Assembly: GCA_947577065.1 (NCBI GenBank) | Contig: CANPTT010000003.1 | Location: 32,917-96,916, forward strand | Direction of reading: 5' to 3' | Length of the DNA stretch: 64,000 nt | DNA from: an uncultured Pseudoflavonifractor sp. | GTDB lineage: Bacteria; Bacillota; Clostridia; Oscillospirales; Oscillospiraceae | In this document: piece by piece, positions 1 to 8,964 of the stretch | How positions within the stretch are numbered: position 1 is the first letter of the stretch | Layout: each line of letters begins with the position of its first letter | The notes under the pieces: model-generated | Database searches by the model: none | Told to the model about the DNA's origin: nothing | Seen by the model: only the letters and a program-made list of their open reading frames with translations | Program-made: the position numbers and the translations under genes

Positions 1-1
1 G

Positions 2-310
2 GCGGACGGTGCGGTGGACGGGGGCGTTCTTATCTGCGGTACCGGGGTGGGGATCTCCCTTGCCGCCAACAAGGTCAAGGGCATCCGGGCTTGCGTATGC
101 AGCGAGCCCTATACCGCCAAACTCTCTAAAATGCATAACAACACCAACATCATTGCCTTTGGCGCCCGGGTCATCGGCGTGGAGACCGCTAAAATGATCG
201 TGGACGAGTGGATAAACGCCGAGTTTGAGGGGGGACGCCATCAGAAGCGGGTGGATATGCTCGCCGAGATTGAGCAGACCCAGGATCTGCAAGCGGCCCA
301 TGAGGGCTGA
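2..310 (+). CDS. rpiB: Ribose-5-phosphate isomerase B (RpiB/LacAB family), 3' part; 5' end outside window
   Basis: GVLICGTGVGISLAANKVKGIRACVCSEPYTAKLSKMHNNTNIIAFGARVIG is the RpiB signature; frame open to the window edge. Confidence 0.93.
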   Translation, partial: ADGAVDGGVLICGTGVGISLAANKVKGIRACVCSEPYTAKLSKMHNNTNIIAFGARVIGVETAKMIVDEWINAEFEGGRHQKRVDMLAEIEQTQDLQAAHEG

Positions 311-329
311 ATCCAAGGAGGTTTTCATT

Positions 330-1409
330 ATGGACAGAGTTTATAACTTTTCTGCCGGCCCCTCCATGCTGCCCCTGGAGGCTCTGGAGCGGGCGGGGAA
401 GGAGATCACCAACTACCAGGGTTCCGGTATGTCCGTCATGGAGATGAGCCATCGCTCCAAGGTGTTCCAGAAGATCTTTGACGACACCCAGGCCAAGTTT
501 CGCAGGGCCTTGAAGGTGCCCGAAGGCTATAAGGTCCTCTTTCTCCAGGGGGGTGCCTCCACCCAGTTCTCCGCCGTGCCCCTGAACCTGATCGGTAGAA
601 CGGGGAAGGCTGACTACGCCGTCACCGGCAATTTTGCCAAGCTGGCGTGGAAGGAGGCTCAGAAGTACGGCGAGATCAGTGTAGCCGCCACCAGTGAGGA
701 TCAGAACCACACCTACATCCCCGCCCAGGACCAGCTGAAGCTGGATCCCCGGGCCAGCTATTTCTACTACTGCGCCAACAACACCATCTACGGCACCGAG
801 TGGCAGTACGTCCCCGAGACGGGGGAGGTGCCCCTGGTCTGCGATATGTCCTCCAACATCCTCTCCCGGCCGGTGGACGTGAGCAAGTACGGCCTTATCT
901 TTGCCGGAGCTCAGAAGAACATGGCCCCCGCGGGGCTTACGGTGGTCATCGTCCGGGAGGATCTGGCGGGCCATGAGCTGCCCTACACCCCCCTGATGCT
1001 GGGCTACAAGACCATGATCGACAAGGACTCCATGTACAATACGCCTCCCTGCTGGTGCATCTACATGCTGGGGCTGACCCTGGACTGGCTGGAGAGCCAG
1101 GGGGGAGTGGAAGGCATGGAGAAGATCAAGCACGGAAAGGCCAAGCTGCTCTACGATGTGCTGGATGACTCCCGGCTCTTTACCTGTGCCGCCCAGCCGG
1201 GCAGCCGCTCTGATATGAACGTGACCTTCCGCTCGGTGAGCGAGGAGCTGGACGCCAAGTTCGTGGCCGAGGCCACCGCCGCCGGCTTTACCAACCTGAA
1301 GGGCCACCGCAACGTGGGCGGTATGCGGGCTTCCATCTACAACGCCATGCCTGTGGAGGGCGTGGAGAAGCTGGCGGAGTTTATCAAGAAGTTCGACAAA
1401 GAGAATTAA
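330..1409 (+). CDS. serC: Phosphoserine aminotransferase
   Basis: MDRVYNFSAGPSMLPLEALERAGKEI...GSGMSVMEMSHRSKVF; GAQKNMAPAGLTVVI PLP-Lys region; AGGAGG upstream of ATG 330. Confidence 0.96.
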   Translation: MDRVYNFSAGPSMLPLEALERAGKEITNYQGSGMSVMEMSHRSKVFQKIFDDTQAKFRRALKVPEGYKVLFLQGGASTQFSAVPLNLIGRTGKADYAVTGNFAKLAWKEAQKYGEISVAATSEDQNHTYIPAQDQLKLDPRASYFYYCANNTIYGTEWQYVPETGEVPLVCDMSSNILSRPVDVSKYGLIFAGAQKNMAPAGLTVVIVREDLAGHELPYTPLMLGYKTMIDKDSMYNTPPCWCIYMLGLTLDWLESQGGVEGMEKIKHGKAKLLYDVLDDSRLFTCAAQPGSRSDMNVTFRSVSEELDAKFVAEATAAGFTNLKGHRNVGGMRASIYNAMPVEGVEKLAEFIKKFDKEN

Positions 1410-1424
1410 AAGGAGGCCCGCGCT

Positions 1425-2594
1425 ATGTTCCGTATCAAGACCATGAACAAAATTTCTCCCGCCGGCCTGTCCCAGCTGGACAAGGCCCGGTATACCGTTT
1501 CCGACAGCGAGGAGAACGAGGACGGCGTCCTGGTCCGCTCGGCGGATATGCTGGAGTATCCATTCCCCGACACCCTCCGGGCCATTGCCCGGGCGGGGGC
1601 GGGTGTGAACAATATCCCCGTGGACCGTTGCTCCCAGGCGGGCATCGTGGTCTTTAACACCCCCGGGGCCAATGCTAATGCAGTGAAGGAACTGGCGGTC
1701 TGCGCTCTCATGCTGGCCTCCCGGGGCGTGGTGGCCGGGTCCAAATGGGTGGACGGCCAGATCACCGCCGGGGTGGATGTGACCACTGTGGTGGAGAAGG
1801 GAAAGAGCCAGTTCGTAGGCCCCGAGGTCATGGGGAAGACCCTGGGCGTCATCGGCCTGGGGGCCATCGGGGTCCAGGTGGCCAACATCGCCACCAAGCT
1901 GGGGATGAACGTCTACGGCTACGACCCCTTCCTGTCGGTGAACGCCGCCCTGAACCTGTCCCGGATGGTCCACGTGGCCACCGACCTGGACACCATCTAT
2001 AAGAATAGCGACTACATTACCATCCATGTTCCTATGGGCAAGGAGACCAAGGGGATGCTCAACGAGGACGCCTTCCACATGATGAAGGGGGGCGTCCGGA
2101 TCATCAACCTGGCCCGGGGGGGGCTGGTGAACGAGCCTGATATGATCGCCGCCCTCCAGAGCGGCAAGGTGGCCGCCTATGTCACCGACTTCCCCACCAA
2201 CCCCTTGGCCGGGTGTAAGAACGTGACCCTGATCCCCCACTTGGGGGCCTCCACCCCCGAGAGCGAGGAGAACTGCGCCGTCATGGCGGCCCAGCAGCTC
2301 CGGGACTATCTGGAGAACGGCAACATCCGCAACAGCGTGAACCTGCCCACCTTGGAGCAGCCCTGGTCGGGCATCGCCCGGATCTGCCTGATCCACAAAA
2401 ACAGCCCCGGTATGCTGGCCCAGATCACCGCCCTTCTCAGCGACGAGGGGGTCAATGTGGAAAACATGACCAACAAGTCCAAGGGGGAGTATGCCTACAC
2501 CGTGGTGGACATCGCCAGCCGGATCACGGATAAGGAGATCGAGGAGCTGCGCGCCATCGAGGGGATGCTGCGGGTGCGGTATCTGACCCATTAA
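1425..2594 (+). CDS. serA: D-3-phosphoglycerate dehydrogenase with C-terminal ACT domain
   Basis: GLGAIGVQVANIATKLGMNVYGYDPF Rossmann motif, ARAGAGVNNIPVD, C-terminal ACT-like SPGMLAQITALLSDEGVNVENM. Confidence 0.93.
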   Translation: MFRIKTMNKISPAGLSQLDKARYTVSDSEENEDGVLVRSADMLEYPFPDTLRAIARAGAGVNNIPVDRCSQAGIVVFNTPGANANAVKELAVCALMLASRGVVAGSKWVDGQITAGVDVTTVVEKGKSQFVGPEVMGKTLGVIGLGAIGVQVANIATKLGMNVYGYDPFLSVNAALNLSRMVHVATDLDTIYKNSDYITIHVPMGKETKGMLNEDAFHMMKGGVRIINLARGGLVNEPDMIAALQSGKVAAYVTDFPTNPLAGCKNVTLIPHLGASTPESEENCAVMAAQQLRDYLENGNIRNSVNLPTLEQPWSGIARICLIHKNSPGMLAQITALLSDEGVNVENMTNKSKGEYAYTVVDIASRITDKEIEELRAIEGMLRVRYLTH

Positions 2595-2616
2595 AAGAAG
2601 GAAAGACAGAAAAAAG

Positions 2617-2653
2617 CGGCCGGCGATCAGATCGCCGGCCGCTTCTCTTTTTC
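2617..2653 (+). terminator. Rho-independent terminator after serA
   Basis: GCGGCCGGC-GATCAGATC-GCCGGCCGC followed by TTCTCTTTTT. Confidence 0.85.
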
Positions 2654-2658
2654 AAGGG

Positions 2659-4230
2659 TCATTGGGTCTGGATATAAATGCCTGTTTCCGCCGACCAGTC
2701 CACGGTGAAGCCCAAGGCGGCTCCCAGATCCCGAAGCCTGAAATAGGTGCTCCCGCCCCCATGCGTGTCGGTGATCACAAAGGAATCCAAGACCACCTCT
2801 TGGCCGTTTACCTTTACCGGATCGGTTTGGACGGTGTAGTATGCCATGCCCGAGCGGGAGCCGGACAGCTCAGAACCGTTGGGGGAGTATCGCTTTCCGG
2901 GGGCGAGGGAGATGGAACCGTCCCACTCCACCTCAAATTGCGCGGCGGTGCCGTTTAGGATGATAGCCAGATCCCGCAGCTTGATATAGTTGGTGTCGTT
3001 TCCATTCTCATCCTTCAAGGCGTAGCAGGGGAATTGAACGGCCGAACCGTCCACCAGCACAGCTTGGGAGGAGGCGTAGGCCATGTCGGGGGCGGCGTTG
3101 GGCGGGATGGTGAAGAGCTGAACGGGAAGGGGCTGGTACGGGCTGGTACGGTCATCGGAGACCGTTCCGGCAAAGCCGTTTCCAAGCTGTCCTCTGTCAT
3201 TGAGTCCCCATACCCACAGGGAGGAGTCTATTTTGCGGGCGATGGCAAAAAATTCTCCGGCAGTCACCTCGTCCACATCGGCCATGATCTGGGTGGGGAG
3301 AGGAACATAGTCCTCTCCGCCGGTCCCGGCCTCTCCGAAGATATTGGAGCCGCAGACCCAAAGGCTGTTGTCCTCCTTGATGATATAGCTGGTGGTGTTG
3401 GCCGCCGCCACGTCCCGGACCCCCTCCATGACCTGCGCGGGGCGGGAGCAGTAGCCTTGGTCGAAGCAGTCCACCTTGTCGTAATGCTCCTCAAAGAGAA
3501 GCCCGTCCGCGATCCCCCAAGCCCACAGGGTGCCGTCCTCCCGCACCGCCAGAGCGTTGATATTGCCCAGAGCCATTTTGGTTACTTTGTCCAGTACCCA
3601 AACAGGCTCCTCCCGGTAAACGTCGAGCCACCCTGAGTCGGGGCTTTCCCGGCCGTTTCCCAGCACGCTGAACGCGTCGTCTCCCCAAGCCCAGAGGCTT
3701 CCGTCCTTCCGGAGAGCGAAGACTGTGGAGGAGTCCGCGAGAAAATCGGCGACCTCATCAAACAGGGGGACCATTTGAAGGGTCTCCCCGTCAATGGGGA
3801 CTCCGCCGGGGGAGAGGGTCCCTGAATGGTTGCTTCCCCAGCCGTAAAGGGCGCCATCCTCGGTAAGCACATAGCCGCAGTCCGCAAGGTAGTCATACTC
3901 CGCCTTCACGGCCCCGGTCATCCATTCTATTCCCTCCCCGGAAAATCCCTCGGAGAAAAAGAGAAGGGTCCCGTCGGTGCGGACCAGCATAGAGGGAACA
4001 CCGGAGGTGGCTTGGGCGGTACAGCCTTCTCCCTCTACGACCCGGTGGGGAAGCCCATCCTCATATCCAAAATCCCAGACAGAGCCGCTGTCGTCAATGT
4101 AGGTGGTCCAGTTATAATTGGCGTTGAGGCGGGGAGAACCGTTTCCCGCCCCCAGAGCTGCCGGAGAAAAGAGGCTGAACATGACCAAGGTCAAAAATAA
4201 CGCCGGAACAGACTTTTTCACGGGAATCAT
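2659..4230 (-). CDS. Secreted RCC1-repeat (beta-propeller) protein with C-terminal copper-amine-oxidase-N/stalk-like domain
   Basis: Signal peptide; repeated GSLWAWGDD / GTLWAWGI / NSLWVCGSN / SSLWVWGLNDRGQLGNG RCC1 blades; C-term YIKLRDLAIILNG...YFRLRDLGAALGFTVDW. Confidence 0.85.
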   Translation of the reverse strand: MIPVKKSVPALFLTLVMFSLFSPAALGAGNGSPRLNANYNWTTYIDDSGSVWDFGYEDGLPHRVVEGEGCTAQATSGVPSMLVRTDGTLLFFSEGFSGEGIEWMTGAVKAEYDYLADCGYVLTEDGALYGWGSNHSGTLSPGGVPIDGETLQMVPLFDEVADFLADSSTVFALRKDGSLWAWGDDAFSVLGNGRESPDSGWLDVYREEPVWVLDKVTKMALGNINALAVREDGTLWAWGIADGLLFEEHYDKVDCFDQGYCSRPAQVMEGVRDVAAANTTSYIIKEDNSLWVCGSNIFGEAGTGGEDYVPLPTQIMADVDEVTAGEFFAIARKIDSSLWVWGLNDRGQLGNGFAGTVSDDRTSPYQPLPVQLFTIPPNAAPDMAYASSQAVLVDGSAVQFPCYALKDENGNDTNYIKLRDLAIILNGTAAQFEVEWDGSISLAPGKRYSPNGSELSGSRSGMAYYTVQTDPVKVNGQEVVLDSFVITDTHGGGSTYFRLRDLGAALGFTVDWSAETGIYIQTQ

Positions 4231-4319
4231 CCTTTCTTTATTCCTATAAAGGGCGGTTTTCTATATTATATCAGGAAGATCCTTTGCCTACAAGGGGGCC
4301 GCCTCACAAAAATTCCCTC

Positions 4320-4348
4320 TTGACAACTGTGCTTATCACATATATACT
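4320..4348 (+). promoter_or_regulatory. Sigma-A type promoter of the GntR/ABC operon
   Basis: TTGACA (4320-4325)-N17-TATACT (4343-4348). Confidence 0.8.
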
Positions 4349-4374
4349 GTATATGTCCGATAGATACAGTATCT
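4342..4374. promoter_or_regulatory. Two palindromic operator-like sites upstream of the GntR gene
   Basis: ATATAC-T-GTATAT (4342-4354) and AGATAC-A-GTATCT (4362-4374), centres 20 bp apart; the first overlaps the -10. Confidence 0.75.
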
Positions 4375-4399
4375 ACAAAAAGCAGATGGGAGTGACCAC

Positions 4400-4774
4400 A
4401 TGGATATCATCATCCGAAATACGGGGGAGACCCCCATCTACGACCAGATCACCCGGCAGGTCAAGACGTTGATCCTCACCGGGGTCCTGGGGGAGGGGGA
4501 GGCGTTGCCCTCCATGCGGGCTCTGGCCCGGGATCTGCGGATCAGCGTGATCACCACCAAGCGGGCCTACGAGGAGCTGGAGCGGGAGGGCTTTATCACC
4601 ACCGTCCCCGGCAAGGGCTGCTTCGTGGCCCCCCGGAACCTGGAGCTGGTCCGGGAGAACGCCCTGCGCCAGGTGGAGGAGCACCTTCAGCGGGCGGTGG
4701 AAGCCGCCAAGCTGGGCGGGATCGCCGCCGCCGAGGTCAGGGAAACCCTGGACATCCTATGTAAGGAGGAATAA
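4400..4774 (+). CDS. GntR-family transcriptional regulator, YtrA subfamily
   Basis: IIIRNTGETPIYDQITRQVKTLILTGVLGEGEALPSMRALARDLRISVITTKRAYEELEREGFI wHTH; short effector domain. Confidence 0.93.
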   Translation: MDIIIRNTGETPIYDQITRQVKTLILTGVLGEGEALPSMRALARDLRISVITTKRAYEELEREGFITTVPGKGCFVAPRNLELVRENALRQVEEHLQRAVEAAKLGGIAAAEVRETLDILCKEE

Positions 4775-4777
4775 ACC

Positions 4778-5650
4778 ATGGAATACGCTATGAAACTGGA
4801 CCATCTCACCAAGGACTTCGGGTCCTTCAAACTGGACGACGTCTCCTTCGCCATCCCCGGGGGCACCATCCTGGGGCTCATCGGGGAGAACGGGGCGGGC
4901 AAGTCCACCGCCATCAAGTGCCTGCTGGGCGTCCTGCACCCCACCTCCGGCGGCGTGGAGCTGCTGGAGGGGGAGGGCCTTGCCGGGGTGGGCTATGTCC
5001 CCGACGAGTGTCCCTTTTCCGACCAGCTGAAGGTACGGCAGGTGGGGAAGTTCTGCGCCGGGCTTTTCCCCGGCTGGGAGGACAGTCTCTTTGCCCACTA
5101 CCTCCAAAAATTCGAACTGCCCGGGGATAGGAAGGTGAAGGAGCTCTCCCGGGGCATGAAGATGAAGCTGTCCATCGCCGTGGCCCTGAGCCACCGGCCC
5201 AAGCTGCTGGTGCTGGACGAGGCCACCTCCGGCCTGGATCCGGTGGTGCGGGACGAGATCCTGGACGAGTTTCTGGCCTTTATCCGGGACGAGGACCACG
5301 CCATCCTCATCTCCAGTCACATCACCAGCGACCTGGAGAAGATCTGCGACTATGTGGTCTACCTCCATAAGGGGAGAGTCACCATCTCGGGGGCCAAGGA
5401 CGAGCTGCTGGAGACTTACGGCAGGCTGAGCTGCTCCAAGGCCGACCTCGCCCGGGTGGATCCCGGGCTCATCGTGGGCAAGCGGGAGGGGGACTACGGC
5501 TGCCAGGCCCTCATCAACGACCACGCCGCCTTCCAGCGGGCCTATCCCGACCTCTCGCTGGAATCCCCCACTCTGGAGGACCTGATGATCTTCACCACAA
5601 GGGGCGACTCACTCTCTTTTGAAAAAGAGAGTGAGCAGAGAAAACTTTGA
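4778..5650 (+). CDS. ABC transporter ATP-binding protein (YtrB-like)
   Basis: GENGAGKSTAIK Walker A, LSRGMKMKLSIAVAL signature, LLVLDEATSGLD Walker B. Confidence 0.94.
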   Translation: MEYAMKLDHLTKDFGSFKLDDVSFAIPGGTILGLIGENGAGKSTAIKCLLGVLHPTSGGVELLEGEGLAGVGYVPDECPFSDQLKVRQVGKFCAGLFPGWEDSLFAHYLQKFELPGDRKVKELSRGMKMKLSIAVALSHRPKLLVLDEATSGLDPVVRDEILDEFLAFIRDEDHAILISSHITSDLEKICDYVVYLHKGRVTISGAKDELLETYGRLSCSKADLARVDPGLIVGKREGDYGCQALINDHAAFQRAYPDLSLESPTLEDLMIFTTRGDSLSFEKESEQRKL

Positions 5651-5682
5651 ACTTTCGGAGACGGCAAATGGGGGAGATGTCC

Positions 5683-6330
5683 ATGAAAGGCTTTTGGAAG
5701 CGGGAGCTCTACTTGCTCCGGCCCAACCTCTGGTTCTGCGGGGTGTTTCTGGGGCTTCTTCTGCTGGCGGCCCGGTTCGCCCCGCTGACAGGCCCCCTTG
5801 ACTTTGCGGTCCTCTTTCTGGTGCTCCTGGGCCTCAACGGGATCCAGAGCCTGTTTCTCTGCGACGAGATAAACGCCTGGCAGGCCTACGCCGCCGCCGT
5901 CCCCGGAGGCAGGCGGACCATGGTGGACGCCCGGTATCTCTTCGCCCTTGAGGAGGGGCTGCTCCTCATGGGGGCCATCCTCCTGATCTCGGTGCTCCGG
6001 CGGGAGAGTCTGTCCCTCTGGTCCGCCGGGTTTTACGGCGCCACCCTGCTTGTCACCCTGGCGGTGACCCTGCCCATCTATTACCGCTGGGGCGGGACCC
6101 GGGGCAAGCTGGTGTCGGTGCTTTTTACCTTCACCCTGCTGGGGGTGATGGGGGGCCTCTCCACCGGAGTGCTGGACAGCGCCCGGGAGGACCTGGCCCA
6201 GGGGTTTCTCCGGGAGGACGTCAAAGGGTTCTTCTCCGCCGCCGCCCTGGTCCTCCCCCTTTTGGGGCTGGGGGCGTTGGCCCTCTCCCGGCGGGTCTCC
6301 CGCCGGATCATGCAGAAAAAGGAGCTGTGA
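5683..6330 (+). CDS. ABC-2 type permease subunit 1
   Basis: Multi-TM; MKGFWKRELYLLRPNLWFCGVFL...NAWQAYAAAVPGGRRTMVDARYL shared with the next two ORFs. Confidence 0.85.
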   Translation: MKGFWKRELYLLRPNLWFCGVFLGLLLLAARFAPLTGPLDFAVLFLVLLGLNGIQSLFLCDEINAWQAYAAAVPGGRRTMVDARYLFALEEGLLLMGAILLISVLRRESLSLWSAGFYGATLLVTLAVTLPIYYRWGGTRGKLVSVLFTFTLLGVMGGLSTGVLDSAREDLAQGFLREDVKGFFSAAALVLPLLGLGALALSRRVSRRIMQKKEL

Positions 6331-6333
6331 GCC

Positions 6334-6933
6334 ATGACCGGTTTTCTGAAACGGGACCTGTACCTGTCCATCCCCTTTTTCCGGCTCTACGGGGTCTTTC
6401 TGGTCCTGGCCCTGTTTCTCACAGCCCGGTCTGGCTTGCTGGGACGGACCTATCTTCTCTACATAATGGTCCTGGGGACTGTGGGGGTGCAGAACCTGTT
6501 CAACTTTGACATGATAAACGCCTGGCGCTCCTACGCCGCCGCCGTCCCCGGAGGGCGGCGGGCCCTGGTGGACGCCCATTACCTCACGGCTCTGGGGCTT
6601 GCAGGAGCGCAGGCTCTGATCGAGTTCTTCATCGGTTGGCGGCTGGGGTGGACGGGGCTTCTCCATACCGGCTTCTTCCTCCTGATCCTGGCCCTTATGC
6701 TTCCGGCGGCCTGCCGTTTCGGTCCCCGGCAGGCCGCCGTGGCGGTCCTCCTGGTCCTGGGGCTGGCCGTCATCGGGGCGGTGGCGGCCGTGGCCTGGCA
6801 GGACCTGGCTCTGGGCTGTGATAAGAGCAGGCTCCTGGCCGTCCTGGGCTATGCCCTGCCCCCGGTAGGACTGGTCCTGCTGGCCCTGTCCTGGCCCCTG
6901 TCCCGCCGCATCGCGGCAAAAAGGGACTGGTAG
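6334..6933 (+). CDS. ABC-2 type permease subunit 2 (paralogue)
   Basis: MTGFLKRDLYLSIPFFRLYGVF...NAWRSYAAAVPGGRRALVDAHYL. Confidence 0.85.
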   Translation: MTGFLKRDLYLSIPFFRLYGVFLVLALFLTARSGLLGRTYLLYIMVLGTVGVQNLFNFDMINAWRSYAAAVPGGRRALVDAHYLTALGLAGAQALIEFFIGWRLGWTGLLHTGFFLLILALMLPAACRFGPRQAAVAVLLVLGLAVIGAVAAVAWQDLALGCDKSRLLAVLGYALPPVGLVLLALSWPLSRRIAAKRDW

Positions 6934-6972
6934 GCCGCCTATTTCTTGATTTCAAACAAGGAGTGAACAACT

Positions 6973-7584
6973 ATGACCGGCTTTCTCAAACGGGATTATT
7001 ACCTCATCAGCGGCACCCTGAAATTTTACGTCCTCTTTATGGCGGCCTTCATTATTTTGGCTGTCTTTACCGACTTCAACTCCAGTTTTCTCTCCCTCTA
7101 TGTGGTCGTCTTCGCCATGTCCAGCGTCATGGGCCTTTTCAGCTATGATGACATGAGCCGCTGGACCGCCTACGGCGCCGCCGCCCCGGCGGGACGGATG
7201 GCTATGGTGGACGCCCGGTATCTCCTGACTCTCCTGATCTCGGTGGGGATCTCGCTGTTCCAGATGCTGATCAGCCTGCTGGGAGGGGAGGCGGGGGATC
7301 TTCCCATGGCCGCCCTCTATGGCGGGGGATTTCTCCTCTACGCCGCGGTGACCCTCCCCGTCTGTTATCACTTCGGCGGCACCAAGGCCCGGACAGTGAT
7401 GATCCTGATCGTGGCGGTGATGGGCGCCCTTATCGGTATGGGGGCCACCACCCTGCAGCTCAGCAACGGCTTCGGAAGGGTATCCCTGCCCTCCCCGTTC
7501 CTCCTTCTCCCCCTGGCGGGGATCGCCGCCCTGGCCATCTCCTGGCGCGTCTCCCTGGGGATCATGGGGAGGAAGGAGCTGTAA
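6973..7584 (+). CDS. ABC-2 type permease subunit 3 (paralogue)
   Basis: MTGFLKRDYYLISGTLKFYVLF...SRWTAYGAAAPAGRMAMVDARYL. Confidence 0.85.
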   Translation: MTGFLKRDYYLISGTLKFYVLFMAAFIILAVFTDFNSSFLSLYVVVFAMSSVMGLFSYDDMSRWTAYGAAAPAGRMAMVDARYLLTLLISVGISLFQMLISLLGGEAGDLPMAALYGGGFLLYAAVTLPVCYHFGGTKARTVMILIVAVMGALIGMGATTLQLSNGFGRVSLPSPFLLLPLAGIAALAISWRVSLGIMGRKEL

Positions 7585-7610
7585 GGAAAAGGGGCCAAAA
7601 AGCACAAACA

Positions 7611-7641
7611 GAGCCGCGCTGTACCGGGTACAGCGCGGCTC
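7611..7641. terminator. Convergent (bidirectional) hairpin terminator
   Basis: GAGCCGCGCTGTAC-CGG-GTACAGCGCGGCTC, perfect 14-bp stem between convergent genes. Confidence 0.8.
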
Positions 7642-7651
7642 TGCTTGCCGT

Positions 7652-8890
7652 TCACCGTTCATTTTCCCTGTATTCCGTGGGCGTGATCCCAGTGTGCCGC
7701 TTAAAGACGGCGTTGAAATACCGGGGATCGTTCAGCCCTACGTGCTGGGCGATCCGGGCGATCTTCCAGTCGGTCTCCTTCAGCAGATGCTGGGCTTGCT
7801 CGATGCGGATGCGGGTGATGTACTGGGTCAGCCCGATCCCCATCTCCCGTTTGAACAGGTGGCTCAGGTAGCTGGGATTGACGTGAAGATGGCCGGCGAT
7901 GGTGGTCAGGTCGATGGGGTTATAATACTGCTTGCGGATAAAGCGGGCTGTGCGGATGGAAAGCCCGTCGGGATGGAGGGGCGGCAGCTTGCATTCGGAG
8001 AGCAGCCGCAGGATCAGGATATGGACCGACGCATACAGCTCCTCAATGAACAAAAACCGATCCAGATCCAGAGCCTCCGCGATCTCCAGGGTGCCGGACA
8101 GTCCCAGGATGAGGCACAGGTCGTCCATCCGCTTTTTGAGGAGGACCATCACTTCGGCGCAAAGCCGTTTGTCCTGGGCGTGTTTGAGCTGTTCCAGAAG
8201 CAAAGTGCGCAGCAGCGCCTCCGACCCCTGGACATCCCGCAGGAACATCCGGTCTGAAAGCTCCGCCAGCTCCCGCTCCACCTCCACCATGCTGGTGGGG
8301 ACCAGATCCCGCTGGGCCTGCTGGGCGCCAAACACCTTGTATTCCCGGAGGAAAAAGGCCCGCTCATACAGGGCCTGGGTCTGGGCGAAGGCCCGCTGAT
8401 AAGCCTCGTAGCTGTCGATCCGGTGGGAGAAGACGGTGATGTTGCCGATCGGAGGTCCCTTATGGACCCCAAACCGGATGTAATAGGTCTCCAGAAAGGC
8501 CCCCAGATGCTCCGCCAGAGATTGAATATCCACCTCCCCCCTGGGGGAGACCACCAACAGGATACGCTTGGAGTAGTCGTAGTTCAGCACGGTCATCTCG
8601 CTTGAAAATCCCAGGGAGTCTGCCAGGCGCGCCACCTCGGCCTGAAGCTGGTCCACCTGCTCGATCAGGTCGGACCGGCGCATCCCCAGCCGCTCCATAT
8701 AAAAGCGCCTGGGAAGTCCCGTAAGGATCAGGTAGCAGTGGGAGAAGTCGATGTTCAGCTTGATCTCCATCTCCAGCTCCATGTTTTGGAGCTGGCTGTA
8801 ACTCTGCCCGAAGAGGGACTCGTTCATGGCGTAAAAAATACAGTTCCGCTCCCGGTTTTTCTCCGGCTGATGGGTCTCCGTTGGGTTCAT
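7652..8890 (-). CDS. AraC-family transcriptional regulator
   Basis: C-term LTTIAGHLHVNPSYLSHLFKREMGIGLTQYITRIRIEQAQHLL...IAQHVGLNDPRYFNAVFKRHTGITPTEYR double HTH. Confidence 0.92.
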   Translation of the reverse strand: MNPTETHQPEKNRERNCIFYAMNESLFGQSYSQLQNMELEMEIKLNIDFSHCYLILTGLPRRFYMERLGMRRSDLIEQVDQLQAEVARLADSLGFSSEMTVLNYDYSKRILLVVSPRGEVDIQSLAEHLGAFLETYYIRFGVHKGPPIGNITVFSHRIDSYEAYQRAFAQTQALYERAFFLREYKVFGAQQAQRDLVPTSMVEVERELAELSDRMFLRDVQGSEALLRTLLLEQLKHAQDKRLCAEVMVLLKKRMDDLCLILGLSGTLEIAEALDLDRFLFIEELYASVHILILRLLSECKLPPLHPDGLSIRTARFIRKQYYNPIDLTTIAGHLHVNPSYLSHLFKREMGIGLTQYITRIRIEQAQHLLKETDWKIARIAQHVGLNDPRYFNAVFKRHTGITPTEYRENER

Positions 8891-8912
8891 AGGCTCCCTC
8901 CTGAATCATGGG

Positions 8913-8947
8913 CCAAAGTCCTCCCGCGGAAAGCGGGAGGACTTTGG
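8913..8947 (-). terminator. Strong hairpin between flavoprotein gene and araC gene
   Basis: CCAAAGTCCTCCCGC-GGAAA-GCGGGAGGACTTTGG, 15-bp perfect stem, no clear T tract. Confidence 0.6.
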
Positions 8948-8964
8948 GGGTATCAGGCTTGATC

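Noticed and set aside
189-2591. 800-aa minus-strand ORF antisense to serC/serA
   Set aside because: Gly/His/Leu/Val/Gln-rich shadow ORF produced by GC-rich codon use; the plus strand encodes clear SerC and SerA.
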